Source: Clostridia bacterium | Lineage (GTDB): Bacteria > Bacillota > Clostridia > Christensenellales > Borkfalkiaceae | DNA length: 64,000 nt | Reading direction: 5' to 3' | NCBI GenBank assembly: GCA_017399945.1 | Contig: JAFQAQ010000024.1 | Coordinates: 1-64,000 of the forward strand | Shown here: positions 51,997 through 62,327 of the stretch, one piece after another | How positions within the stretch are numbered: the first letter of the stretch is position 1 | How the letters are laid out: each line of letters opens with the position of its first letter | Position numbers and translations under genes: made by a program | Notes under the pieces: generated by a model | What the model was told of the DNA's origin: nothing | Database searches by the model: none | The model's input: only the letters and a program-made list of their open reading frames with translations

Positions 51997-53937
51997 TCAA
52001 GTTTTTATCATAGATTTAAATTGTTCTTCGTCAATTATTTTTATATCTAACGCGCGCGCCTTATCAAGTTTACTTCCAGCATCAACACCTGCTAAAACCA
52101 AGGTCGTATTTTTAGATACACCAGACATAATTTGACCACCTAAACTTTCGATTATTCTTGCCGCTTGGTCTCGTTTGAAGTCAGTTAAAGTACCCGTTAA
52201 AACAACTTTTTCGCCATTAAACACACCTTCTTTAACCGAATTATCGTAAACTATTTTGACACCAAGTTTCAAAAGTTTTTCAATTTCTAAAAGGTTCTTT
52301 TCGTTATTAAAATAATCACGCACGTTATCAGCAATAATATCACCAATTTCTGGTATAAACAAAAGCTGTTCCTTGGTGGATTTAATTAGACTATCTAAAT
52401 CGTGAAAGGTTTTCGATAAATCTTTTGCCGTTTTTTTACCAACTCCTTCTATTCCCAAAGCATATATAAACCTATAAAAATCAACTGTTTTAGACTTTTC
52501 TATCGAGGATAAAAGATTATCCGTCTTTGCTTTCTTAAACCCATCAAGTTTAAGTAATTCGTCATTTGTCAGCGTATATAGTTGTGAAAAACTTTTAACA
52601 TGCAAACTATCGTATAATTGCCCCGCAGTCATCTCCGAAAAACCCTCGATGTTCATACCGTCTTTGCAAGCGAAATTAGCAAGCGAAGCAACTACTCTCG
52701 GTCTACAATTGTCATTAGGACAAAATAAGTTGGCACCAATTTCAACAAGGTCAGTATTACAATAAGGACAAGTTATAGGTTTTTGTACTTTTACGCAATG
52801 ATCAAAAACTTCCGTCACACCTAAAATTTCAGGAATAACTTCGTTACTCCTTCTAATAAGTACTCTTGCGCCTATTAATATACCTTTCCTTTCTAAATCC
52901 CCGTAATTATTTAAGGTTGCTTTTTTAACGGTTGCACCAGCTAAAACCGTAGGTTCAACTTCCCCTAAGGGTGTAAGTTTACCAGTTCTTCCGACTTGCC
53001 ATCTTACGTTGTGTAAAATCGTAGTAACTTCCTCAGCTTCAAACTTATAAGCAATTGCCCAGCGAGGAAATTTATCCGTAGCACCTAATAATTTTCTCTT
53101 TTCAAAGTCATTAACTTTAACAACGGCTCCATCAGTTAAAATATCAAGGTTTTTCCTATTATTTTCTATTTCATTTATAGCTGACATAACGTCAGAAATA
53201 CCATTGCACAACCTTAAATATGGATAAACCTTAAAACCTTGTTTTTTCAAAAACTCCACGCACTCAGTTTGAGATGACATGTGCCCTTCAGACATATAGT
53301 TTACGTTATAAAATAGTATTTCAACCTTACGTTTAGCCGTTATCTTTGGGTCTAAATTTCGTATTGCACCGGCAACAGCGTTCCTAGCATTTTTTAGTTG
53401 TTCACGAGCAGTTTTATTATACTCGTCTAAAACGGATAGGCGCATAATTGCCTCGCCCTGTACTTCAATTAAACCTTTATAATCTATGGTTAACGGATAA
53501 CTTTTTATTGTTAAAACTTGCGCCGTAACGTCCTCTCCTTCTATACCGTTACCACGCGTTGTTGCCCTTACAAACTCGCCTTTATCATAGGTTAAACAAA
53601 TAGTAAGCCCATCGAACTTATATTCAACGGTGTATTCTAATTTTTCTCCTTCCTTATTGATACGTTTTTCAAACGCTAATATTTCTTCTTGACTAGTCGC
53701 TTTATCTAGACTATAAAGACGTTCTACGTGTTTGTGTTTTTCAAACGCCGAAATAGGCTCTCCCCCAACCCTTTTAGAAGGAGAATCCGAATACACAACT
53801 CCCGTTTGTTTTTCCAAAGCTAAGAGTTGATCGTATAACACGTCATACTCTTTATCAGACACTGTTGGGTTATCTAAAACGTAATATTCGTAGGAATATT
53901 TGTTTAAGATATCCACCAATTCTCTCATTTTATCCAT
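51997..53937 (-). CDS. ligA: NAD-dependent DNA ligase
   Basis: 646 residues: NAD domain, AMP-accepting lysine K107 in YKFDG, OB fold, four-cysteine zinc finger (CPYC...CPND-C), helix-hairpin-helix repeats, and C-terminal BRCT (about 570-646). Normal length. Directly abuts the pcrA stop. Confidence 0.96.
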   Translation of the reverse strand: MDKMRELVDILNKYSYEYYVLDNPTVSDKEYDVLYDQLLALEKQTGVVYSDSPSKRVGGEPISAFEKHKHVERLYSLDKATSQEEILAFEKRINKEGEKLEYTVEYKFDGLTICLTYDKGEFVRATTRGNGIEGEDVTAQVLTIKSYPLTIDYKGLIEVQGEAIMRLSVLDEYNKTAREQLKNARNAVAGAIRNLDPKITAKRKVEILFYNVNYMSEGHMSSQTECVEFLKKQGFKVYPYLRLCNGISDVMSAINEIENNRKNLDILTDGAVVKVNDFEKRKLLGATDKFPRWAIAYKFEAEEVTTILHNVRWQVGRTGKLTPLGEVEPTVLAGATVKKATLNNYGDLERKGILIGARVLIRRSNEVIPEILGVTEVFDHCVKVQKPITCPYCNTDLVEIGANLFCPNDNCRPRVVASLANFACKDGMNIEGFSEMTAGQLYDSLHVKSFSQLYTLTNDELLKLDGFKKAKTDNLLSSIEKSKTVDFYRFIYALGIEGVGKKTAKDLSKTFHDLDSLIKSTKEQLLFIPEIGDIIADNVRDYFNNEKNLLEIEKLLKLGVKIVYDNSVKEGVFNGEKVVLTGTLTDFKRDQAARIIESLGGQIMSGVSKNTTLVLAGVDAGSKLDKARALDIKIIDEEQFKSMIKT

Positions 53938-56190
53938 TTATATTATCTCCATAGGCGCGTATTTAACCGATAGCGATTTTATACCAACACCCTTAAACGC
54001 AACGTCTACAATAATATTATCCCCTTCGCCTTTAACTAATATTACCGTCCCCTCTCCAAATTTTACGTGTTTTACCTTGGTGCCAGACTTGTAATTTCCA
54101 ACTGTTTTAGAATATACGGGTTTAGGTTTACTACTATTATTCAAAAAGCTTTTTGCATAGCTTGAAGAATATCCACCAACGTTATTATGAGATAACCCCT
54201 GATCATCTTCAATAAAATTAGACCTTCCGTAAGGTGTTTGACTAGGCTTAGCGTTAGGCTGATAATTAGGATTTAATATATGTTGAACGTCTTTTAAGAA
54301 TCTTGACTGAGTCATATATTCTCGACGCCCGTACATGTATCTACTAGTTGCCCTAGTTAAGTATAAACGGTATTTTGCACGCGTTATAGCAACGTATAAC
54401 AATCTTCTTTCTTCTTCGAGTTCGTCGTCATCACCAACCGAACGAGCAATCGGTAAAACTCCTTCGTCACAACCAGCAAGGAATACCGTTGGATATTCCA
54501 AACCTTTTGCCGAGTGAATAGTTGCTATCGTTACGACGTTATCTTCGTTAATAGAATCGGTATCCGAACTTAACGTAATTGAATTTAAATAATCGTGAAG
54601 TGTTGCCCCGTAGTTATCTTTATAAAATTGTTCAGCAGAGTTTTTCAATTCACTAATATTGTAAATTCTTGATAAATCTTCCTCTGTCTTTTCTTCAAAT
54701 TGTTTCATAAAAGCAGTAGTTTCTAAAACGTAGTCGATAAGTTCCACGTAAGAATGAGCTAATAAATATTCCTTAAAGGAAATAATCATATTTTTGAAGT
54801 TAATGAGTTTTGTTTTAGAAGCTTGCGATAAGGTAGTTAAATCTAAAAAATCTATCGCAGAAAATATAGACTCTCCACGGCTTACGGCAAATTCTAAAGT
54901 TTCTTGCAAAGTTTTGTCGCCTATACCACGTTTTGGGCACGCAACCGAACGCAAAAAAGACTCGTCGTCACTAGGATTTGCAACTAATTTTAAATAAGAC
55001 AAAACGTCTTTGATTTCCTTACGTTCAAAGAACCTAAATCCACCAAAAATAGTATATGGAATACCGTATTTTGTAAACTCTTGTTCAAAGGCTCTCGAAA
55101 GAGCGTTAAGACGCATAAAAACTGCAAAATCCTTGTATGACGATTCTGGGGATCTTGCCATCAAACTTTTAATTTGCATCGCAACGTAAGCAGCTTCGTT
55201 ATTTTCGTCGGTACCTATAAAAGTTTCCACCCTACACCCGTCGGGATTATCCGTCCATAATTCCTTTGGGCGTCTTTTAGTGTTTTTGCAAATAACGCCG
55301 TTTGCTAATTGAAGTATTTTTTTTGTCGAACGATAGTTCCTTTGGAGTTTATAAATCTTTGCTCCCCTATAAACGTCATCAAAAGACAAAATGTTTTCAA
55401 TTTTAGCGCCACGCCAACCGTAAATACTCTGATCATCGTCTCCTACGACAAAAATATTGCCGTGTTTAACAGAAAGTCTTTGGCAAATAGCAAACTGAAC
55501 TTTGTTTGTATCTTGAAATTCGTCTATATGGATATATTTAAACTTTTCGGCGAAATAATCAGCAACGTCTGGATTTTTAACGAAAAGTTCGTAAGTCTTA
55601 AATAATAAATCATCAAAATCTAAGCAATTAGAACGTTCCAACGTGGATTGATAGGCACTATAAACTTTATAAATAACGTCTATTTGATACAAATCTGAAT
55701 TTTCCGACGCAAATTCTTCAGGTGTCATGCACTCGTTCTTAGCAATGGATATATAGTTCTTACAAGTTTTTAATACCTTATCAACGTCAAAATCTAGTTC
55801 CTTAATAACTCTTTTAAGCACCTTGTCTTTATCAGTTTCGTCATAAATATTAAAATCTTTACTATAACCTATTCTATCAATAAAACTGCGTAAAATTTTA
55901 ACGCACATGCTATGTATAGTAGAAACCCACATACCACTTACGTTACCAACTAGTCTAACTAGTCTTTCCTTCATTTCTCCGGCAGCTTTATTTGTAAACG
56001 TTATTGCCAAAATATTTGATGGAGAAACCTTTTTTTCGGCAATAAGATAACAAATACGCGTCGTCAAAACACGCGTCTTACCACTTCCTGCGCCGGCAAT
56101 AACCAATACCGCCCCCTCAGTATCTAGTACCGGTTTTATTTGTTCGTCATTTAATTTTTTTAATAATAGGTCTATATTTTCAACTGACAT
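53938..56190 (-). CDS. pcrA: ATP-dependent DNA helicase PcrA/UvrD
   Basis: 750-residue SF1A 3'-5' helicase: Walker A AGAGSGKTRVL (33-43), DEFQDTN, QRNYRS, and the C-terminal TUDOR-like (GTKVKHVKFGEGTVILV). Used in repair and rolling-circle replication. First gene of pcrA-ligA. Confidence 0.96.
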   Translation of the reverse strand: MSVENIDLLLKKLNDEQIKPVLDTEGAVLVIAGAGSGKTRVLTTRICYLIAEKKVSPSNILAITFTNKAAGEMKERLVRLVGNVSGMWVSTIHSMCVKILRSFIDRIGYSKDFNIYDETDKDKVLKRVIKELDFDVDKVLKTCKNYISIAKNECMTPEEFASENSDLYQIDVIYKVYSAYQSTLERSNCLDFDDLLFKTYELFVKNPDVADYFAEKFKYIHIDEFQDTNKVQFAICQRLSVKHGNIFVVGDDDQSIYGWRGAKIENILSFDDVYRGAKIYKLQRNYRSTKKILQLANGVICKNTKRRPKELWTDNPDGCRVETFIGTDENNEAAYVAMQIKSLMARSPESSYKDFAVFMRLNALSRAFEQEFTKYGIPYTIFGGFRFFERKEIKDVLSYLKLVANPSDDESFLRSVACPKRGIGDKTLQETLEFAVSRGESIFSAIDFLDLTTLSQASKTKLINFKNMIISFKEYLLAHSYVELIDYVLETTAFMKQFEEKTEEDLSRIYNISELKNSAEQFYKDNYGATLHDYLNSITLSSDTDSINEDNVVTIATIHSAKGLEYPTVFLAGCDEGVLPIARSVGDDDELEEERRLLYVAITRAKYRLYLTRATSRYMYGRREYMTQSRFLKDVQHILNPNYQPNAKPSQTPYGRSNFIEDDQGLSHNNVGGYSSSYAKSFLNNSSKPKPVYSKTVGNYKSGTKVKHVKFGEGTVILVKGEGDNIIVDVAFKGVGIKSLSVKYAPMEII

Positions 56191-56373
56191 ATCTACTTTT
56201 TTAGCGAAATTTATAAATTAAAAAAATTTCGCAAACTCAAAAATTTTATAGTTCATTTATTATATCATGTATACAAAAATTTTTCAAGTAAGCATTGCAT
56301 CATAACTTATAAATATTTATATTACTATTGCATTTTTTTGATTTTAGTGTTAATCTAACTATTGGAGATTATT

Positions 56374-57216
56374 ATGAAGAAGAATTGGCTTTATCAAAAA
56401 ACTGTTATAATTAGTGGAGCAAGTGGTGGCATTGGCTTTTCCGTAGCCAAGATGCTTATTGAAAAGTTTGACTGCAAAATTATAGGAATTGCAAGGAACG
56501 AACAAAAAATTCTATCGGCTATACAAACCCTAAATGATAAAAAAGAAAATTTTTCTTACTACCTATTCGACGTGTCCAAGAAAGAAAATTGGGAAAATTT
56601 CGCAAAAAATCTAAAAGAAAATAATATAATACCTGACGTTTTAATTAATAATGCAGGATTTATGTTGCCCTTTGCAAAGTTTGAAAAATACACCGATCAA
56701 GAAATAGAGGAAATAATCAATACCAACTTAACTTCTTACATCTATTCAACAAAAGCCTTACTCCCACTTTTAAAACAATCCTCCACCCCTGCTATATATA
56801 ACGTTAGCAGTGCCGCAGGCCTATGCGCAGTTGTTGGTGAAAGTATGTATTGCGCAACCAAATTCGGCGTTCGTGGATTTACAGAATGTTTACAGCAAGA
56901 ATATAAAAAACAAATTTTAATCGGTGGTATATACCCCGGATTTATTCGCACGAATATTTTAGGCAGAATGGATATAAGCGATAAAAATAATAAGCTAATT
57001 TCAAAACTTATGATGCCCTTAAACAAGGCGACGAAAAAAATTGTCAATACAATTAAACGAAAGAAAAAAAGACTAGTGATGGGTTTTGACGGTTGTTCAA
57101 TGGGTTTGTTTTCAAGACTTATGCCAAAAATCACGCCAAGTATTATTACAAGCGTACTTAAAGCTTCTAAATTAGCTATGTTTGAAGAAGTTTTTGAATA
57201 CGATAACAAAAAATAA
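56374..57216 (+). CDS. Short-chain dehydrogenase/reductase
   Basis: 280 residues from ATG 56374 with GGAG 6 nt upstream (an earlier TTG would include that site). Classical SDR: SGASGGIG nucleotide loop (14-21), NNAG, catalytic S and YCATK (around 152). Substrate unknown. Ends in a hairpin terminator shared with the convergent PTS gene. Confidence 0.9.
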   Translation: MKKNWLYQKTVIISGASGGIGFSVAKMLIEKFDCKIIGIARNEQKILSAIQTLNDKKENFSYYLFDVSKKENWENFAKNLKENNIIPDVLINNAGFMLPFAKFEKYTDQEIEEIINTNLTSYIYSTKALLPLLKQSSTPAIYNVSSAAGLCAVVGESMYCATKFGVRGFTECLQQEYKKQILIGGIYPGFIRTNILGRMDISDKNNKLISKLMMPLNKATKKIVNTIKRKKKRLVMGFDGCSMGLFSRLMPKITPSIITSVLKASKLAMFEEVFEYDNKK

Positions 57217-57218
57217 AA

Positions 57219-57245
57219 AAAGGCTTTGCATTTTGCAAAGCCTTT
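57219..57245. terminator. Bidirectional terminator between SDR and PTS IIC
   Basis: 12-bp perfect stem AAAGGCTTTGCA/TGCAAAGCCTTT with TTT loop, A- and T-tracts on both sides. Confidence 0.9.
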
Positions 57246-57249
57246 AATA

Positions 57250-58404
57250 TTAGTCAGGTAATTTCATATCCCCAAACTTAATTAGATTTTTCTTTCGCAT
57301 AAACTCGCTTATCACTAAATTCAGAATTGCAGGAAGAACGATCATTAGTAAAACGATACCTATGACACCAAGAGCACCATCGGTATATTTAAAAGAGTCA
57401 AACACACCCACTAGTCCACTAGTTCCCATTCCACCGCCACTTTGTCCGCAATAAATCTTAAACACACAAGTTGATAACGGTCCACAAATCGCACTTGAAA
57501 TAATCATTGGTAACATAATAATTGGTTTCTTCATTATATTTGGAATCTGCAACATACTAGTTCCGATTCCTTGTGAAATAAGTCCACCAAAACCATTTTC
57601 TCTATAACTAGCAACGGCAAACCCAACCATATGACACGCGCATCCAACGACAGCAGCGCCACCAGCTAAAAGCATTGCGTTATACTCGCTTGATCCGGGT
57701 AAATATTTAGTTAATACCGGCGAAGCAACTGCCACCCATATCGCCGCTGAGGAAGTCGGCATAGTCAATAATATTCCCATAATCACAGATACGATAATTC
57801 CCATAAAGAAGGGTGCGGCGTTAGTCGCTATCGCAATTAGTTCGCCAAGTTGATTAATAAGCCAAACGAAAGGATAGGAAACGTAAACACCTACAAAAGA
57901 TAAAAGCATTGTACCAATAGGTATCAAAATAATATCTAGTTTAGTTTTACCAGCATATAGCTCAACTAATTCTACAACCAACATGGTAACGACGTACGCG
58001 CCGATTGGATTGCCAGGAAGTTTCTTTGCTAAAATTAATGCAAAAATAGTATCAAAACTTCCACCGCCGACAATAAGTTGATCAGCCCAAGCTCCAATAA
58101 AACCTGCTATACCCGCAGAAAAAACGAGTAATTTGTTCTTGCCAAGAGCGTGTGCAATGCCTACACCTATTCCCACCCCCATCAATACCTTTGCAATATT
58201 TGCAATAGCATTAAGAGTGTTACCTACGTAATTATCGCCAATCCAACCTGCAATTTGTGCAAGTATTGTGCCGGCAATAAGTGTTACGAATAAGCCTTGC
58301 GCCATACCCGAAAAAGCAGTTATAAAAAACCTTTTGGGCATGCTTTTAAGGTAGGATTTAAACTTACCTTTGTCTTGTGTTTTCGAATTAATTGTTTCGC
58401 TCAT
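57250..58404 (-). CDS. PTS IIC-like membrane permease
   Basis: 384 residues, about ten hydrophobic segments with glycine-rich helices and TMPTSSAAIWVA. This is the PTS_EIIC_2-type permease without IIA or IIB domains and without PTS genes in view, so the sugar and mode of energy coupling are unknown. It overlaps the metallophosphoesterase gene by 4 bp. Confidence 0.85.
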   Translation of the reverse strand: MSETINSKTQDKGKFKSYLKSMPKRFFITAFSGMAQGLFVTLIAGTILAQIAGWIGDNYVGNTLNAIANIAKVLMGVGIGVGIAHALGKNKLLVFSAGIAGFIGAWADQLIVGGGSFDTIFALILAKKLPGNPIGAYVVTMLVVELVELYAGKTKLDIILIPIGTMLLSFVGVYVSYPFVWLINQLGELIAIATNAAPFFMGIIVSVIMGILLTMPTSSAAIWVAVASPVLTKYLPGSSEYNAMLLAGGAAVVGCACHMVGFAVASYRENGFGGLISQGIGTSMLQIPNIMKKPIIMLPMIISSAICGPLSTCVFKIYCGQSGGGMGTSGLVGVFDSFKYTDGALGVIGIVLLMIVLPAILNLVISEFMRKKNLIKFGDMKLPD

Positions 58405-59099
58405 AATAGTATCTCCGTTAATTTATTTTCTACTTGATCACAAGAAGTCAAATAGTATTTAATTCCATTTTTTTCAACGAGTTTATCGTTTCTAACGTTT
58501 TTACCATGCAAATGACCATAAATTACGGCATCCACACGGTTTTCTTCAAATATTTTTGTAAATAAACTATCTTCTCTTTTAACGTTAAAAGGTGGAAAGT
58601 GCACTAAGGCGACTAATTTATCACCTTCTTGTTTTAACGAGTTAGCGTCCTTTAATGAAAGTTTAAGTCTCTCAGTTTCCCTTAGATAAATTTTCATATC
58701 CTGCTCTTTAAAATCAGAAGATCCGGGAACCGACCAACATCGAGAACCACAAATTACAATATTCTCTATTTTTATCGAATCGTTTTGAAGTGCGTAAAAC
58801 CCTTCGGGTAAAACGTCCCTAACCTTAGTTATACCACTCCACCAATAATCGTGGTTACCTTTTATAAGAACTTTTTTACCCTTTAACTCGGATAAGGATT
58901 GCAAATCTATAACAGCATCTTCTAAGTGCATTGCCCAACTAATATCTCCACCTATTAAAACAACGTCGTCATCAGAAACTTTTTTTTCCCAATCCTCTTT
59001 AATTTTATCAATATAATCAACCCAATTACCACCAAACACGTCCATTGGCTTATCAACTGTGTTTGCAAGATGAAGGTCGCTTATCGCAAATATTTTCAT
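58401..59099 (-). CDS. Metallophosphoesterase
   Basis: 232 residues with the calcineurin-like motifs in order: SDLHL (D7, H9), GGDISWA, KGNHDYWW, VHFPP, YGHLHG. Substrate unknown. The ATG has no Shine-Dalgarno; TTGCAT-17-TATTAT ends 6 nt before it, predicting leaderless mRNA. Its stop overlaps the PTS-like gene's start. Confidence 0.9.
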   Translation of the reverse strand: MKIFAISDLHLANTVDKPMDVFGGNWVDYIDKIKEDWEKKVSDDDVVLIGGDISWAMHLEDAVIDLQSLSELKGKKVLIKGNHDYWWSGITKVRDVLPEGFYALQNDSIKIENIVICGSRCWSVPGSSDFKEQDMKIYLRETERLKLSLKDANSLKQEGDKLVALVHFPPFNVKREDSLFTKIFEENRVDAVIYGHLHGKNVRNDKLVEKNGIKYYLTSCDQVENKLTEILL

Positions 59100-59105
59100 A
59101 AGGAT

Positions 59106-59134
59106 ATAATATCATAACAAAAATTAAAATGCAA
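59106..59134 (-). promoter_or_regulatory. Promoter of the metallophosphoesterase gene, predicted leaderless
   Basis: Minus strand TTGCAT (59129-59134), 17-nt spacer, TATTAT (59106-59111), ATCCTT, ATG. Same geometry as the PPTase promoter. Confidence 0.7.
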
Positions 59135-59151
59135 CAAAATAAAAGACATAT

Positions 59152-59174
59152 AAAAAACCACCCTTAAGGGTGGT
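59152..59174 (-). terminator. Terminator of the coat-like gene
   Basis: Perfect palindrome ACCACCCTTAAGGGTGGT (59157-59174) followed by T6 on minus. Confidence 0.85.
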
Positions 59175-59192
59175 TTAATAAATTTTAAGGAT

Positions 59193-59825
59193 TTATTCAG
59201 GATACATTGGCAGTTCAAAAAAACCAGCGCAAACTTCCTGAGTGTACTCTTGACACGGCGGAATGGCTGCATAGCCGTATGAGGGTATCAATAATTCAAC
59301 TTCCATAACAACCTTTAATAGTATTGAAACACAAGCATCGATAGTAAACTGGTTGTCGGCAGTATAGCTACCAAGCGTTGACACAAGTGAAACTACTGCT
59401 TCAATATCATATGGCATAATAGACGCCGAAGGCACGTTAAGTATTACGTCTTTGGTAATAGTAACGCTAGAAGTAGCAGCACCTTCCACACCGTTTGCAT
59501 CCGTATAAGCGACAGAAACTGGAATAGTAACGTCGGCACGTACCCTTGCTGAATGCGGTCTTTCAGGTAACGGTTCAATCAAAAGATTACTTATAACTCC
59601 TTTGCTAACCATGCTTTTAGCACTTACAAAGGTCAACGGATATGTAGGATTAGCTGGCGTTAAGTTTGTTATGTTAAGAACGATATCGTTAAGTTGACTT
59701 TGTTGTATACATGCGTCAAACACCTTTTTTGCTTGAATACAAACCTTTTCACACAAGCCGTTTAAAGGATTTCCGCTAATAGCGCCTGGGCATCTATCAG
59801 ATTGAAAATTACAAAAAAACGACAT
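59193..59825 (-). CDS. Conserved clostridial protein, possibly spore-coat related
   Basis: 210 residues starting MSFFCNF, with GNPLNGLCEKVCIQAKKVFDACIQQ, and a beta-rich rest ending PPCQEYTQEVCAGFFELP. I recognise the pattern as common in clostridial genomes but not its function; the Cys-rich N-terminus and size suggest a coat or matrix protein. A near-ideal AAGGAGG site suggests high expression. Ends in a strong terminator. Confidence 0.55.
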   Translation of the reverse strand: MSFFCNFQSDRCPGAISGNPLNGLCEKVCIQAKKVFDACIQQSQLNDIVLNITNLTPANPTYPLTFVSAKSMVSKGVISNLLIEPLPERPHSARVRADVTIPVSVAYTDANGVEGAATSSVTITKDVILNVPSASIMPYDIEAVVSLVSTLGSYTADNQFTIDACVSILLKVVMEVELLIPSYGYAAIPPCQEYTQEVCAGFFELPMYPE

Positions 59826-59917
59826 TTTTATCCTCCTTTTAAGCTTTATGTTTTAATATATGCAAAAACGGAGTGATTATGTCACATATAATCGTCGTTA
59901 AATTTACGTACAAACAC

Positions 59918-60352
59918 CTACCTAATATACCGTTCAAGGTAAGACAAGTCTAGTTTCCAAGCATCAATCTCGTTTCTTCTTTGATGTTGGGTGTTTGCCA
60001 TGCCTAAATCCTTTAAAAAATCAGTATAAGAACACGCATTAACTTTCATATAATGCTTTTCGGCACGCTCCATATTCCCTACCAAAGAAGTCCTTCCAAT
60101 ATGAATAACCGAGTGACAATCATGACAAACGGCTATTATATCTTCTAATTTTTGGACCTTATTCTTTTCGTCATAACTCCACTTTTCGTGTGCTTCAAGA
60201 CGTTTTGCAGATCGGCCACAAATCATACAACGACCTTGAGCCCTATCATAAGCTTCTTTTCTTAAATAGTCCCACTGTTTTTTTGATAAAATAGATCTTA
60301 AATTGGAATACCAGCAAGAATCAGGTACTAGTTCAAATTGAAGTTTACGCAT
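59918..60352 (-). CDS. HNH endonuclease
   Basis: 144 residues with CMICG, HEKWSYDEK, and CHDCHSVIHIG: two CxxC zinc pairs around the HNH core. N-terminal part helical. It overlaps the 3' end of the YhaN-like gene by 8 bp and so belongs with the YhaN-YhaO pair. Target unknown. Confidence 0.85.
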   Translation of the reverse strand: MRKLQFELVPDSCWYSNLRSILSKKQWDYLRKEAYDRAQGRCMICGRSAKRLEAHEKWSYDEKNKVQKLEDIIAVCHDCHSVIHIGRTSLVGNMERAEKHYMKVNACSYTDFLKDLGMANTQHQRRNEIDAWKLDLSYLERYIR

Positions 60353-62327
60353 CTATCACCCTAGAACTATGACATGTAAAGTATATAATTTGATATTGCC
60401 GCGATAAACTATTAGTTAACTTTTTAGCAAGTTCCATTTTTTCTTTATCTAAATTACTAAACGGGTCGTCCAGCACGATAAAGGGTTTTTCCTTGCCGAA
60501 AAGAACTTCTATCATGGCAAAACGTTTACATATCTCGTATAGATTTTGATATCCCTTACTATAATATTCGGTATCAGCCGAAAAACCGCCCTCGTTTACA
60601 CTTACCTTAAAATTGACGTCTATGTCTGCCGAGGCGTTTTCATCAACCAATAAAGAAAGATATTTATTATAAGCATCTTTTAACGGTTTTTTGTATCTTG
60701 TTTTCAAATTATCATCTGCCATCTTTAAGAATTCTTGAGTTTGTTTTAATATTTTATAATTCTCGTTATATTCGTTTAGTTGACTTTCCAAATCCCCCCT
60801 TTCACTTTCTAAAAAGCTCAAATTATTAGATTCAGCTTCCAGTCCTTTAATCCTTGACCACAAATTAGAACGCTCCTTAAATAAATCTTCTAGTTCGTTT
60901 TTCTTTTCATTTATTTGCCTTTTCAGTAATTCCAAGTCAATATTAGGTAATAAAAAAACCTTTTCGTCAGCGGGAAATTCTTTTATCTTATCTAACAAAA
61001 AACTCTTTCTTTCATTAAAAGATTTTATTGAATTTAGTGCGTTTTCAATCTCAACGATAGCATTTTCGTAATCTAAATCTGATAAATTAAAAGAAGTTAC
61101 GAAAGCATTTAAACTCTGTGAATACGTAGATATAATACCATCAATCTCGACAAGTTGTTTTTTCTTATCATCGATAAACTTATAACTATCTTTATTCTTC
61201 TTAGCAAAAACCGTTAATGGTAAAATTATCGCACATACTAAAACAGCGACAAGCATAGGTATCCCAACAACAGGCAAACTAAATGATAACAATCCAAAAG
61301 CAACTGCCATAACGCACGCTACTATTACAAACGATATTAAACCCTTTTTCTTGTTGTTCTTATTATTTGTGCTATAAGTTGAATATTTATCAACGTCTTC
61401 TAGCAATATTTGTTTTTTTGTTTTGCAATCCTTAAACTCTTTTAGACATTCCTTAAACGTAGCTAACTGTTCAATAGAGACGTTTTTATAATTGAGTTTT
61501 TTCAAATTTTGATCGATCTGCTTATCTAAGGAATCAAGTTCGTCGGCCAACTCTTTTCGTTGGCGTTGTTTCATAATCTCCGCCTCTTGCTTTAACGCAT
61601 CGTCGTAACTTTGCTCCAAGTCCTTAATTTCAGAATTTAAATGGTTAATTCTTTCGGTTAGTTTTTTTTCATTGTTATTTAGAGAAACTAAAATATCCTC
61701 TGACGATTTAGCACTTAAAATTGCTTGATCCACCTCGTTAATTTTCCTTTTTGTATCAGAAATCAAACCACGATCACCCGTCTTTTTATATTCTTTTAGT
61801 TTATCACTAACTCTTTCTAAAGATTTTTCAAAATCAAAAGGGTTCTCTTGTTGATACTCTGAATTATATCTAGCCGTTAAACTTGAATTCCCAGTAGTTT
61901 CAAAATCGTTTTGAGATAAGAATAAGGTAGATAAAAACCCCTCTTCATCAACCTTAAAAACACTATTTCCAATAGGTTTATCATAGTTATAAGTTTTACC
62001 TGTTTCTAGATCCGTTAAAAGATTTGTATCATCAGACGATTTATTACCAAAAAATCTTTCGATTTTATAATTCTTACCATCTTTTTCAAATATTAAATAA
62101 CCACCAAATTTTTCAGTCGAAAGCCACGGTCTATACTTTAATCTTTCGTTAGTTGAAAGAATTTTTCTTTTATCGTTAAGCCCGTAAAACATAGCCTTCA
62201 AAAAATACGTTAAAGTTGTTTTGCCATATCCGTTTTCATGTTGAATAACGTTTAACCCTTGATTGAATTTATAAGAATAATTTCTTAGTTTACCAAAGGA
62301 ATTTATATAACATTCTATCAGTCTCAT
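60345..62327 (-). CDS. YhaN-like AAA/SMC-type ATPase
   Basis: 660 residues: Walker A HENGYGKTTL near the start, long coiled coils, two hydrophobic segments mid-protein (about 325-372), and an SMC-type end VLDDPFSNLD with the following H-motif. The interior membrane hairpin marks the YhaN group, relatives of SbcC. It would partner with the nuclease encoded just before (4-bp overlap). ATG with GGGGAGG. Confidence 0.88.
   Translation of the reverse strand: MRLIECYINSFGKLRNYSYKFNQGLNVIQHENGYGKTTLTYFLKAMFYGLNDKRKILSTNERLKYRPWLSTEKFGGYLIFEKDGKNYKIERFFGNKSSDDTNLLTDLETGKTYNYDKPIGNSVFKVDEEGFLSTLFLSQNDFETTGNSSLTARYNSEYQQENPFDFEKSLERVSDKLKEYKKTGDRGLISDTKRKINEVDQAILSAKSSEDILVSLNNNEKKLTERINHLNSEIKDLEQSYDDALKQEAEIMKQRQRKELADELDSLDKQIDQNLKKLNYKNVSIEQLATFKECLKEFKDCKTKKQILLEDVDKYSTYSTNNKNNKKKGLISFVIVACVMAVAFGLLSFSLPVVGIPMLVAVLVCAIILPLTVFAKKNKDSYKFIDDKKKQLVEIDGIISTYSQSLNAFVTSFNLSDLDYENAIVEIENALNSIKSFNERKSFLLDKIKEFPADEKVFLLPNIDLELLKRQINEKKNELEDLFKERSNLWSRIKGLEAESNNLSFLESERGDLESQLNEYNENYKILKQTQEFLKMADDNLKTRYKKPLKDAYNKYLSLLVDENASADIDVNFKVSVNEGGFSADTEYYSKGYQNLYEICKRFAMIEVLFGKEKPFIVLDDPFSNLDKEKMELAKKLTNSLSRQYQIIYFTCHSSRVIDA

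Noticed and set aside
56742-57209. 155-codon frame antisense to the SDR gene
   Set aside because: The SDR on plus has all family motifs; the antisense frame has none.
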